Source of the DNA: Acidobacteriota bacterium
GTDB taxonomy: Bacteria; Acidobacteriota; Terriglobia; Terriglobales; Acidobacteriaceae
Direction: 5' to 3'
Assembly (NCBI GenBank): GCA_013288805.1
Contig: JABDBE010000026.1
Coordinates: forward strand, 1 to 37,734
Length of the DNA stretch: 37,734 nt
In this document: in pieces, positions 1 to 8,172 of the stretch
Layout: every line of letters begins with the position of its first letter
Position numbering within the stretch: the stretch's first letter is position 1
Notes under the pieces: generated by a model
Told to the model about the DNA's origin: nothing
The model's input: only the letters and a program-made list of their open reading frames with translations
Databases searched by the model: none
Translations under genes and position numbers: made by a program

Positions 1-246
1 GGCTTCCACGACTCCGCCCCCAGACTTTCGAAACCCCCTGTTTGATCTGTGAACGACGGAAATCCATGAAAATTTGGCCGCATACTGGTCGATAATCTCG
101 CCGGTTCTGTCGCTCGAACCGTCATTGACAATAACCCACTCGCTCGGTCGGATCGTCTGACCAGCAACAGCTTCGATCGTGGCTTCCATGTGCTTTTCTT
201 CATCACGCACGGGAGTGATCACCACGTATTTGACGTCTTGAGTCAT
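1..246 (-). CDS. Family 2 glycosyltransferase, N-terminal part (cut by window edge)
   Basis: This is the first 82 codons of a GT-A fold family 2 glycosyltransferase, which would transfer a sugar from a nucleotide-sugar to the growing EPS repeat unit on the cytoplasmic face of the membrane. Reading the minus strand from the ATG at 246 gives an opening strand with ITPVRDEE, then the nucleotide-binding signature VIVNDGSSDRTGEII, which is diagnostic for this family. The reading frame stays open to base 1, so the C-terminus is outside the window. It is the last visible gene of the EPS operon, about 47 bases after the FemAB-like gene. The acceptor and donor sugars cannot be told from this fragment. 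Confidence 0.85.
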   Translation of the reverse strand, partial: MTQDVKYVVITPVRDEEKHMEATIEAVAGQTIRPSEWVIVNDGSSDRTGEIIDQYAAKFSWISVVHRSNRGFRKSGGGVVEA

Positions 247-293
247 GTCTAATCAGAAAAAATATCTGCGTCGATTCGTCAGGTCCAGCTAGG

Positions 294-1334
294 TTAACCC
301 ATGTATTTGTAGAGAATGTTTCCAGTTGCCGCGAGCAAACTGTCTGGTGCGTGAGCGAAAATGTACTTGGCGACATTGCCCGGCATAGCTTCACTTATGG
401 TTGGCGACTGTGGCAAAGGATATCGAAGGTAGAACAAAGTCGAGCGCGCAGCACCCCAACGATCCTTGAACGCAATCAACCCAGGGTTGTCAGAATCGGA
501 GCGACCCATATCAAATTCGTCGAGTCGATCATTCTTCGCTTCCTGGATCGCTTTCCACATCAAAAGGTGTGTCCCACCCAGATTGTTGAAGTGGTGATCT
601 GAGCAACCATATTTGTAAACAAGCGTCCGTTGGTGCCTCAAAGTAAGAATACTCGCTACGGGATGGCCGTCTTTGGAAGCCACCCGAATCTTGACTTTGT
701 CGCCCAAACAGGCGATCAGATTTCTAAACCATCGGACGGGTTGTGGCGCCAAACCATGTCTCCGGCGCGTTATGAGGAGCAAATGGTAGAATTTGCGCAA
801 CAGTGAGTCTTCGCTTCCTTCCTCATAACTCAGGCCCTCCCGCTCCGCACGATGAATCTTCCTTTGTACGCAGTCCTTATGAAGACTCCGGAAAAGTTCG
901 TCCAGGTTTGGACGAAGATCCAGTTTGTGCAGGGAGTAGGACTTGGCCTTCTCAAAATTCGCGTTGCTCGGCAAATGTAAATCTCCAGCCCGGATTTCGG
1001 CATAGTTCCATTTCTTCTCAGCCACTTCCCGCTGCAAGGATTTGAGCATGCAGGTCAACTCGGCTGAATTTTCCACGAGCGGGGCGCAGTGATCGGAGAA
1101 GGGTAGCGACACTAGTCTTCGGCCGGTAAGCCAGTTCGCGATGCGGCAGAAAGGAAGACCATTTCGGAGTTCACCTTCTGGAGGCGAGGTTGTGAAAACG
1201 ACGGGGTTGTAATCGTAGGTACGTTGTAACGCGTCCATCCAGCCCGAAGTATGAAATACGGAAGCCTCGGGATGTTTATTCAGAAACTCCGTCCATCGGT
1301 GGTCCTGTATTGGATCGATCTTGTAGACGGTCAT
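294..1334 (-). CDS. FemAB/GNAT-fold protein of the EPS (XrtA-associated) type
   Basis: A protein of about 346 residues with a FemAB-like double GNAT fold. The C-terminal half carries the typical block EFDMGRSDSDNPGLIAFKDRWG followed by a short hydrophobic tail. Relatives occur in XrtA/PEP-CTERM exopolysaccharide clusters and are presumed to add an acyl or aminoacyl group to a sugar or peptide; the exact reaction is unknown. The ATG at 1334 is preferred because it gives the usual start MTVYKIDPIQD; a GTG at 1346 closer to a GAGGG sequence is the alternative. It lies in the operon between the toroid protein and the glycosyltransferase. The family call is good; the substrate is not known. Confidence 0.8.
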   Translation of the reverse strand: MTVYKIDPIQDHRWTEFLNKHPEASVFHTSGWMDALQRTYDYNPVVFTTSPPEGELRNGLPFCRIANWLTGRRLVSLPFSDHCAPLVENSAELTCMLKSLQREVAEKKWNYAEIRAGDLHLPSNANFEKAKSYSLHKLDLRPNLDELFRSLHKDCVQRKIHRAEREGLSYEEGSEDSLLRKFYHLLLITRRRHGLAPQPVRWFRNLIACLGDKVKIRVASKDGHPVASILTLRHQRTLVYKYGCSDHHFNNLGGTHLLMWKAIQEAKNDRLDEFDMGRSDSDNPGLIAFKDRWGAARSTLFYLRYPLPQSPTISEAMPGNVAKYIFAHAPDSLLAATGNILYKYMG

Positions 1335-1386
1335 GCTCACGAGCACTTACCCTCGACCTGTTTTGCGAAAGCCGACGAGAAACAGT

Positions 1387-2514
1387 TCATTGAAGTCTGC
1401 TGCTCGGCTGTAACGCTCTGGATTCGCGGCCCGCAAAGGCGTATAGAAGCCAGCCTAGTTCGTATGGGCGACACTCGTGCAGAATGCTCAATGTTCCCGG
1501 GATACTCTCTTGCCCTACCAGGGCGGAAAACCGTTCGAGTTTGGAAGTCGATTGCGGTGGGCGGATGCATCTCCAGACCAGACTGGCAGACTTGTCCTCA
1601 AGACTCTGCTGCAGTTCGTTTGCCCCTCCAATCCACTCCAGCCCTTTGTAGACTTGCTCCCGGAAGTCCGCGTTGCATGCATCTTGCGCCGCAAAAAGCG
1701 CCATGGGCGCCATAGCGTGCTGATGGACCGAATACACGGGGTAGCGTTCGGCTACGCGCCCGGTCATGGAGTCGTAATGCCACCACCATTGGCCTAAAGG
1801 GCCCTGCAGGTTGCAAATCGTGTTGGCGCACTGCAGCGAATTCTGCAACGCCTCTTTCATTGTGAAAGTTTGACCAAAATGCGCCAGCGCAATGATTGGG
1901 TACACCTGATCAGCAAAACTGCCCACATGGCCGCGCACCGCTCCTGCCAATGACTTCCACCTCGCCATGTGTCCGAAGAGGCCGTCCTTGCCCTGATTGG
2001 ACTGCAACAACGCGTAAGTTTGCCGTGCCAGCGACTCAAGATACGGTGGTCTTCGCTCTGCGCGGCTGGCGTGAGTAAGTCCCGTCAGGAACCACGCCAA
2101 TTCCATAGTCAGCCGTTTTCGAGAATCCGAATAATTGCGAAGGGCGTTTGCTAGATCGAATGTCGCGTAAAAACTGTCCAACTTCCGAGGAGATACCGAA
2201 GAAAGCCAGAGTAGAAGGCCGAGATCCCCGATGTTATCAACCCATTCTGTATTTCTGTATAAGGCATCGACAGTGGCGGAAATGTCGATGGGAGATCGGT
2301 ATCCGGCAGCTTCTGCACGCAACAGCCCCAACAGTGTCATTACGGTATACCGCTGCGAGATGCCTTCCTTGACGTTTGCGACCGAAGTTTGCTTCAGACG
2401 ATGGCAGAAGAGCGCCTGTTCCTCGTCATACATAGCTTCGAGACCACGAATTGCCAATTCCACCAACGGGGCAACGCGCGTCTCATTGCTCGGAGCGGCT
2501 ACGGTGTTTGTCAT
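1387..2514 (-). CDS. Alpha/alpha-toroid-like protein of unknown function in the EPS operon
   Basis: A soluble protein of about 375 residues without a signal peptide or membrane segment. It is built of repeated helical hairpins with conserved aromatic and His residues, for example GPLGQWWWHYDS and YPVYSVHQHAMAPMAL, which resemble the (alpha/alpha)6 barrels of glycoside hydrolases, C5-epimerases and terpene-cyclase-like folds. No catalytic signature can be named with confidence. Its position between DUF354 and FemAB genes suggests a role in modifying the EPS or its precursor. The ATG at 2514 is preferred; the frame is open back to a TTG at 2583 that touches the stop of the preceding gene, which would add 23 residues. 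Confidence 0.65.
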   Translation of the reverse strand: MTNTVAAPSNETRVAPLVELAIRGLEAMYDEEQALFCHRLKQTSVANVKEGISQRYTVMTLLGLLRAEAAGYRSPIDISATVDALYRNTEWVDNIGDLGLLLWLSSVSPRKLDSFYATFDLANALRNYSDSRKRLTMELAWFLTGLTHASRAERRPPYLESLARQTYALLQSNQGKDGLFGHMARWKSLAGAVRGHVGSFADQVYPIIALAHFGQTFTMKEALQNSLQCANTICNLQGPLGQWWWHYDSMTGRVAERYPVYSVHQHAMAPMALFAAQDACNADFREQVYKGLEWIGGANELQQSLEDKSASLVWRCIRPPQSTSKLERFSALVGQESIPGTLSILHECRPYELGWLLYAFAGRESRALQPSSRLQ

Positions 2515-2583
2515 TTCTCGTGATAGCTTTCTTTGGAAAATCTTAGAGGCGTCCAACGCCGACCTGGAATCGAAATGACCCAA

Positions 2584-3705
2584 TCACGAACCAATTTCAG
2601 GAGCTACAGTGTTGAATTCGACGATCGAGATAATGTTCTGAACTATGGTGTCGAGCGCGGGGCTATTTTCTTCGTTGAGACGCTGCTTATGCGGATCCCG
2701 GCGCACAGTTTTGATCTTCGTCTTGACATCCTCGACGGTTTCAAGCAGAACCAGACGACCTTGCTCGGCAAGGTAGGCGTCGACCGCGCCAATTTTCCCG
2801 CGGAAAATGCTATAGACTGGCACTCCTAATGCCGCAGCTTCTCGATTCATTGTTCCGCCACCACTGACCACAAGATCGGAGTTCCAGATCAGGTTCAGCC
2901 CGTCTTCGACATGGTCGGGAATCAGAATCTGCCGCCGAGCAATCGCGTCAGGCCAGGCCGATCGCAAATCCGCTTCCTGCCTCTTATTTCTTGGTAGAAG
3001 AAGGATTCTTGCGCCCGGAGTGCGCACAAACCTGTTGATAGTCTCTGTCAGCAATCCTTCGCTCTCTGGATTGTGGTAATGAGCTTCGGTTGCCGGAGGG
3101 CGCACCATCACAAGCAAATCGTCCGGCGGAATCCCCAGGCGGGTTTTCACCCCGTAATCAGGCCGAAATCTTGATAGATAAACGTCTTCTTTTATGCCCG
3201 GGTAATTAATGATTTGGGTGCCATTTCCAGGATGGCGGTCCGCGATTACACCCGGCGCCATGAGCCAGGTTGGTTTGACGCCCGGTATCTTCGCCGTAAA
3301 CTCATAATCAAATAATAGGATGTCGGGGATTCCCAGCAAGGCACAGGCGATTACACACGCGCGCGAACCGTGGGTAATCGCAAGATCGATTTTTTCCTTT
3401 CGGACACCAGATGTTACGGCCAGCGCACGCAAGCAGGTTCCGATTCCTTTCAAGACTTTGTGCTTGCCATAATGCCTTCCTATGAGCTTGGCATCCACTC
3501 CGTAAAATTCAAGCAGTTCTCGCACTTGGTATGCGTCCCGGGCCGTGACCAACACTTCATAATTTCGCTTTCTGAGTTCGTCAATGATCGGGCGAAAGAA
3601 AGGAACGTGGGGGGAATTATCTAAATCCACCCAGATCTTCTTCCGTGCCGGCGAAGGTGCTACGTGTAAAGACCGGGGATTGAGCGAAGCTGCTGGACTG
3701 GACAT
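2584..3705 (-). CDS. DUF354 family protein (GT-B-like glycosyltransferase relative)
   Basis: A 373-residue protein of the DUF354 family (PF04007), whose fold resembles GT-B glycosyltransferases and UDP-GlcNAc 2-epimerases. The family opening is seen in KIWVDLDNSPHVPFFRP near residue 25, and the C-terminal nucleotide-sugar-binding region in SGGGTMNREAAALGVPVYS. The open frame extends upstream to 3969 but that part overlaps the UDP-glucose dehydrogenase gene in another frame; the ATG at 3705, giving MSSPAASLNP, leaves a 35-base gap and is the likely start. In polysaccharide clusters such proteins are presumed glycosyltransferases, but no reaction has been shown that I know of. The family call is firm. 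Confidence 0.85.
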   Translation of the reverse strand: MSSPAASLNPRSLHVAPSPARKKIWVDLDNSPHVPFFRPIIDELRKRNYEVLVTARDAYQVRELLEFYGVDAKLIGRHYGKHKVLKGIGTCLRALAVTSGVRKEKIDLAITHGSRACVIACALLGIPDILLFDYEFTAKIPGVKPTWLMAPGVIADRHPGNGTQIINYPGIKEDVYLSRFRPDYGVKTRLGIPPDDLLVMVRPPATEAHYHNPESEGLLTETINRFVRTPGARILLLPRNKRQEADLRSAWPDAIARRQILIPDHVEDGLNLIWNSDLVVSGGGTMNREAAALGVPVYSIFRGKIGAVDAYLAEQGRLVLLETVEDVKTKIKTVRRDPHKQRLNEENSPALDTIVQNIISIVEFNTVAPEIGS

Positions 3706-3740
3706 TTGAGCTTTCAGATTATTGATCGCTGCTGTGCGGA

Positions 3741-5168
3741 TCAGACGGAAGCTTCCTGAGCACGATTTCCTGCCGATGACGAGGACGAATCTATCGTCTC
3801 GCCGACGGTAGGTTGGCACGGCGCCGAGTCGATTCGTCCAATACTGGCATACCGGAACCCGTTTCGGCTGATTTCCTCCGGAGCAAAAACGTTCCTTCCG
3901 TCGATGATCAAAGGGTGTTCGACGGTTGAAAGCAATCGCTTCCAATCCAACACGCGAAATTCGTCCCATTCGGTGACGATGACGATTGCATCCGCGCCTT
4001 CAGCAGCATCGTAAGGATTCGAACAGTAAGTAATGTTGGGAAGCATAGACTTGGCTTTTTCCATGGCTTCCGGGTCATAAGCTCTCACCTGCGCGCCTTC
4101 GCCCACCAGCGACTTCACGAGCGCGATCGCCGGAGCAAAGCGCACGTCATCGGTATTCGGCTTGAAAGCCAAGCCCCAAATCGCGATTTTCTTACCGCGT
4201 ATAACCCACAGTTCCTTGGCAATCTTTTCTAGGAAATATTCCACCCGGCGTTGGTTAATCTTCTCCACTTCCTTCAACAAAGAGAAATCGCAGCGTGATT
4301 TCTCCGCGATTCTGATAAAGGCCTGCACATCCTTGGGGAAACAGAAACCTCCAAAACCAATTCCGGGATTCAGGAAAGCCGGCCCGATCCGGGGATCGAG
4401 TCCCATGCCCTCGGCAACCTTAGTCACATCGGCTCCCACCGCCTCGCACAGATTGGCCACCATGTTGATGAAGGAAATCTTCATCGCCAAAAAGGAGTTA
4501 GAGGCATGCTTGATGAGTTCCGCCGAACCGGTATCGGTCACGAGAAAAACAGGTTCCTTCCGTTTTGGGCAACCTGCATGGATTGGGCAAGTGAACTCCT
4601 GCTTTACGATCGGTTCGTAGATCTCATGCATCAAATCAGCGGCTCGTGAAGAATCGACCCCTATGACGATCCGATCGGGATGGAGGAAATCTTCAACCGA
4701 GGTTCCCTCCCGCAAGAATTCTGGATTCGACGCCACGTCGCACGTCAACCCGTTCGTACTATGCAAGGACAGGTGCTTTCGTAGCTGTGCACCGGTTTGA
4801 ACTGGTACAGTGCTTTTTTCGATGACCAGCCGGTATCCAGAGCCACGTTTTGCGATGGCTCGAGCGACTCCTTCGATTGCGGAAAGGTCTGCGTCACCGT
4901 TGGCCAACGGGGGAGTTCCCACACAAATGAAGATTGCGTCTCCCCATGCAATCGCCTCTTCGGTAGACCCGAAGAACAGTCGGCCAGCCTGTCGGACGGT
5001 CTTGATGACATCCTCGAGATGCGGCTCAAACAGCGGCATGCCTCCGCTCTGCAGTTTGGCCAGTTTCTCACTGTCGCTTTCGCTGCAGAAGACTTCGTGA
5101 CCGATTTGCGCAAGGCAAGCCGCAGTCGTAAGACCCACATAACCTGCACCAATGACTGAAAGTTTCAT
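3741..5168 (-). CDS. ugd: UDP-glucose 6-dehydrogenase
   Basis: A 475-residue enzyme that oxidises UDP-glucose to UDP-glucuronate with two NAD+, supplying uronic acid for the EPS. The Rossmann NAD-binding motif GAGYVGL is at residues 7-13, the SNPEFLREG loop at 147-155, the substrate-binding K220 and N224, and the catalytic cysteine C276 in GFGGFCFPKD. The C-terminal UDP-binding domain follows (WGLAFKPNTDDVR). The architecture and sequence style fit UDP-glucose rather than UDP-GlcNAc dehydrogenases of the WbpA type. The C-terminal 45 residues are Ser-rich and poorly conserved. A good AAAGGGAAG ribosome site precedes the ATG at 5168. It is in one transcription unit with the aminotransferase upstream (50-base gap). 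Confidence 0.93.
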   Translation of the reverse strand: MKLSVIGAGYVGLTTAACLAQIGHEVFCSESDSEKLAKLQSGGMPLFEPHLEDVIKTVRQAGRLFFGSTEEAIAWGDAIFICVGTPPLANGDADLSAIEGVARAIAKRGSGYRLVIEKSTVPVQTGAQLRKHLSLHSTNGLTCDVASNPEFLREGTSVEDFLHPDRIVIGVDSSRAADLMHEIYEPIVKQEFTCPIHAGCPKRKEPVFLVTDTGSAELIKHASNSFLAMKISFINMVANLCEAVGADVTKVAEGMGLDPRIGPAFLNPGIGFGGFCFPKDVQAFIRIAEKSRCDFSLLKEVEKINQRRVEYFLEKIAKELWVIRGKKIAIWGLAFKPNTDDVRFAPAIALVKSLVGEGAQVRAYDPEAMEKAKSMLPNITYCSNPYDAAEGADAIVIVTEWDEFRVLDWKRLLSTVEHPLIIDGRNVFAPEEISRNGFRYASIGRIDSAPCQPTVGETIDSSSSSAGNRAQEASV

Positions 5169-5218
5169 TTCTTCCCTTTACCTCGAAGTATTTTGTTTGG
5201 AGTTGACGTAAGAGAGGC

Positions 5219-6475
5219 CTACGCTGTTCGGTTTGCGGCGGCTAGCGATGTTACGTCGGCCTCGGCGTTCTTGCGGGTGAACCTGGAAGTGAAGTTGACA
5301 ACTTCTTCAACGACCCTCGCTTGTTGCGGCGCGGTTAACTGAGGAAACATTGGTAGAGAGACGATCTCCGCTGCTGCTTTTTCGGTAACCGGAAAGTCCC
5401 CTGGACGATAGTTCATCGCGGCATAGGCCTTCTGCAGATGCAACGGAATCGGGTAGTGAATGCCGGTACCAATACCAGCTTTCTTCAACTGGCTCATCAT
5501 TCCGTCACGGTCTTCGGCGCGGATTACATACAGGTGATACACGGCTCGTGACCACGATGGTTCAAAGGGAGCGACGGCTTCGTCTGCTGCGGCGAACAGG
5601 CGACTGTATTCGGCGGCACGTTCGCGCCGCTGGGCATTCCACTTTGCCAGATGAGCCAGTTTCGCGTGCAGCAGGCCGGCTTGAAGTGCATCCAACCTAC
5701 CGTTGTAGCCTTCTATGTCGTGATAGTACTTCTGAGCTTGTCCGTGGTCGCGGAGCATGCTGATCTTTTTCGCAAGACCGGCGTCGTTGGTAGTCACCGC
5801 GCCTGCCTCACCGCAAGCTCCCAGGTTCTTTCCGGGGTAGAAACTGAAAGCTGTTACCCGACCCATTGAACCTGCTTTCATCCAGCGGTTATGCTTTCGG
5901 GAAAAATATTCGGCGCCATGGGCCTGGCAAGCATCTTCAATGACTGTGAGATGGTAACGATCAGCTAGTTCTTGAATCGCGTCCATGTCCGCCATCTGCC
6001 CATAAAGATGGACCGGAATGACGGCAGTGACCGGCCGGCCGCTGCGGCGGCTGATGAGTTTGCCGGACTTGTCCTTTTCGCACTGCTTCTCCAAATACTC
6101 CCGAAGCTTCTCCGGGTCCATGTTGTACGTACGCTCGTCAATGTCGACGAATTCCGGAACCGCTCCGGCTTGCGAAATGGCCTCAGTCGTGGCGATGAAC
6201 GTGTGGGGCACTGTCACCACAACATCACCCGGCTTTATGCCACAAGCCATGATGGAGAAGCGCAGGGCATCGGTACCGCTGCTGATGGCGATTGAATGGC
6301 TGGTACCACAAAATGCTGCAAACGCCTTTTCGAACTCTTCGACCATGAGACCACCGATGAAGCCGGCGGTGTGCAGAACCTGGTGGAAAATAGCGGTGAG
6401 TTCCTGCTCCATTTCAACGTGAGGAGTTACAAGATCGAGAAAAGGAATGCTGTTTGTGTTCTTAGAATTGCTCAC
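5219..6475 (-). CDS. DegT/DnrJ/EryC1/StrS sugar aminotransferase
   Basis: A 418-residue PLP-dependent aminotransferase that would convert a keto-UDP-sugar to an amino sugar with glutamate as donor. It has ISSGTDALRF for the phosphate loop near residue 65, the PLP ring-stacking EDACQAHGA with D181, and the Schiff-base lysine K216 in SFYPGKNLGA. The C-terminus has the usual HYPIPLHLQ and SLPMFPQL blocks. Translation starts at a GTG that overlaps the acetyltransferase stop (GTGA), so the two are translationally coupled. With its neighbours (dehydrogenase, acetyltransferase) it resembles the WbpB-E-D set that makes 3-acetamido-3-deoxy-uronic acids; that role is inferred. Confidence 0.92.
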   Translation of the reverse strand: MSNSKNTNSIPFLDLVTPHVEMEQELTAIFHQVLHTAGFIGGLMVEEFEKAFAAFCGTSHSIAISSGTDALRFSIMACGIKPGDVVVTVPHTFIATTEAISQAGAVPEFVDIDERTYNMDPEKLREYLEKQCEKDKSGKLISRRSGRPVTAVIPVHLYGQMADMDAIQELADRYHLTVIEDACQAHGAEYFSRKHNRWMKAGSMGRVTAFSFYPGKNLGACGEAGAVTTNDAGLAKKISMLRDHGQAQKYYHDIEGYNGRLDALQAGLLHAKLAHLAKWNAQRRERAAEYSRLFAAADEAVAPFEPSWSRAVYHLYVIRAEDRDGMMSQLKKAGIGTGIHYPIPLHLQKAYAAMNYRPGDFPVTEKAAAEIVSLPMFPQLTAPQQARVVEEVVNFTSRFTRKNAEADVTSLAAANRTA

Positions 6476-6969
6476 TTTGTGACCTCCGTTATTTGTTCGA
6501 TATAACGAAAAACTCTGGCCGGATTTCCCGCTACGATACTGTTCGGTGGGACATCCTTGGTGACGACGCTCCCGGCTCCTACAATCGCGTTTTCGCCAAT
6601 TGTGATGCTCGAAAGGATCGTCGCCCCGGAACCAATGGATGCTCCCTTCTTAATCACCGTCCGTTCGACCTTCCAGTCCGCTTCGGTTTGCAGGTTCCCG
6701 TCGGCTGCGGTGGCCCGCGGATAGCTGTCGTTGATAAACATCACGCCGTGGCCGATGAAGACGTTGTCTTCAATCGTGACGCCCTCGCAAATAAACGTAT
6801 GGCTCGAGATCTTGCAGCGCTGGCCCACGGTGGCGTTCTTCTGGATTTCGACAAAGGCACCAATCTTCGAGTCATCCCCAATTTCACAGCCGTACAGATT
6901 GATGAACTTGGAGAGCTTCACATCGCGCCCTAGCCTTACATTCGGGGCTACACAGAGATAGTCATCCAT
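6472..6969 (-). CDS. Hexapeptide-repeat (left-handed beta-helix) N-acetyltransferase, WbpD-like
   Basis: A 165-residue trimeric left-handed beta-helix acetyltransferase. Repeated [LIV]GxxxxI turns run through most of the chain (IGDDSKIGAFVEI, IEDNVFIGHGVMF, IGSGATILSSITIGENAIVGAGSVV), and the C-terminus has the family hallmark VTKDVPPNSIVAGNPARV. An H (SSHTFICE) and the loop FINDSYPRA mark the usual active-site and insertion region. It would acetylate the amino group installed by the downstream aminotransferase using acetyl-CoA, as WbpD does for UDP-3-amino-uronic acids. Its stop overlaps the aminotransferase GTG by four bases. The substrate is inferred from the gene order. Confidence 0.9.
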   Translation of the reverse strand: MDDYLCVAPNVRLGRDVKLSKFINLYGCEIGDDSKIGAFVEIQKNATVGQRCKISSHTFICEGVTIEDNVFIGHGVMFINDSYPRATAADGNLQTEADWKVERTVIKKGASIGSGATILSSITIGENAIVGAGSVVTKDVPPNSIVAGNPARVFRYIEQITEVTK

Positions 6970-7067
6970 GATCGAATAATTTCCCTTTGTGGTTTTGCTT
7001 TTAGCGGAGATGACGAGATGGCAATTCGCGCGGGTGACCGAGCGAAGTGGTAGGAGTGCGAGGAGGG

Positions 7068-8150
7068 TTAGAGGTGAACCAATGCTCCTCTTTTTCCTAC
7101 GGATTCATTGGCCGCTTCAAGGAGCTTGACCACGCGAAGGCCGGCGGCGCCATCGTTAAAAGGTTTGTGATTGTTGGAAATGCAATCGATGAAATACGCG
7201 AGCTCTTGCCTCAGAGCTTCGATCTGTTCCACTTGCGGCGCCCACATGTCACCCGAGCGGTAGTTCACCAGCAGGTTGTAAAGGCCTTCCCGGCTCGTAA
7301 TGTGAACACCTTTGTCGTATACCTTGATCTTTTCGTCGGCTTCCAGGTCATTCCAGACCAACATCTTCTTCTCGCCGCCGATAAGCGTGGTACGAACTTT
7401 GACGGGCGAGAGCCAGTTGACGTTGATATGGGCAATGATCTTATTGGGGAAGTAGACGGTGATGAAGGCTACATCCTCGTGGCCATTGAGATGGGTTTGG
7501 CCAGTTGCCGACACGGCCTCGGGTGTCTCCTTGATCAAATGGTCGATAATCGAAAGATCATGAGGAGCGAGATCCCAGATCACGTTGACGTCGTGCTGAA
7601 ATAGGCCGAGGTTGACGCGTGTCGAATCGTAATAGTAAATCTTTCCGAGCGCACCTTCTTCAAGCAGTTGGCCGATCTTTTTCACCGCCCCGGTGAACAG
7701 GAAGGTGTGATCCACCATGATCGTGAGATTCTTTTTTTCTGCCAGATTGATGAGTTCTTCTGCCTGACCCGAATCGCTGGTAAAAGGTTTCTCAACAAAC
7801 ACGTGCTTTCCGTTTTCCAGGGCGGCCTTGGTCAGTTCGTAATGGGTCCACACCGGAGTCACGATGGCGACGGCATCGATCTCAGTCGAGGACATCAGCT
7901 CAGCAGTTTCCGCAACCACTTTGATGTGCGGGTAGGTCTTGTGAATGCGTTTGCGCGCCGTTGGACTCTTGTCGCAAACCGCCACTACTTCGGAGCCATC
8001 CAACTGGTCGAGGTTCCTGACCACATTCGGGCCCCAATATCCGTATCCGACTACGCCGAATTTAACCACAGTTTCACTACTCCCCTTGTGCATGGATTCA
8101 TTCACGGCCTGCTCAACAAACTGACCAGCGGGATTTAGCACGGTTGACAT
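7068..8150 (-). CDS. Gfo/Idh/MocA family sugar dehydrogenase, WbpB-like
   Basis: A 360-residue NAD(P)-dependent oxidoreductase. The Rossmann motif GVVGYGYWGPN begins near residue 33, the diagnostic VFVEKPFTSD block follows, and the C-terminal alpha/beta substrate domain contains DLAPHDLSIIDHLI. In WbpB-like enzymes this step oxidises C3 of a UDP-sugar uronic acid to the ketone used by the aminotransferase. The start at 8150 gives 32 residues before the Rossmann strand; an internal ATG (MHKGSSETVVKFG) is an alternative. It lies 98 bases before the acetyltransferase and 22 bases after the sugar transferase, within the operon. Confidence 0.9.
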   Translation of the reverse strand: MSTVLNPAGQFVEQAVNESMHKGSSETVVKFGVVGYGYWGPNVVRNLDQLDGSEVVAVCDKSPTARKRIHKTYPHIKVVAETAELMSSTEIDAVAIVTPVWTHYELTKAALENGKHVFVEKPFTSDSGQAEELINLAEKKNLTIMVDHTFLFTGAVKKIGQLLEEGALGKIYYYDSTRVNLGLFQHDVNVIWDLAPHDLSIIDHLIKETPEAVSATGQTHLNGHEDVAFITVYFPNKIIAHINVNWLSPVKVRTTLIGGEKKMLVWNDLEADEKIKVYDKGVHITSREGLYNLLVNYRSGDMWAPQVEQIEALRQELAYFIDCISNNHKPFNDGAAGLRVVKLLEAANESVGKRGALVHL

Positions 8151-8172
8151 AACGCAAAGGGGGAGAGGTGTT

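Noticed and set aside
2584-3969. 461-codon reading of the DUF354 gene
   Set aside because: The extra N-terminal part overlaps the UDP-glucose dehydrogenase gene and has no family similarity; the ATG at 3705 is the likely start.
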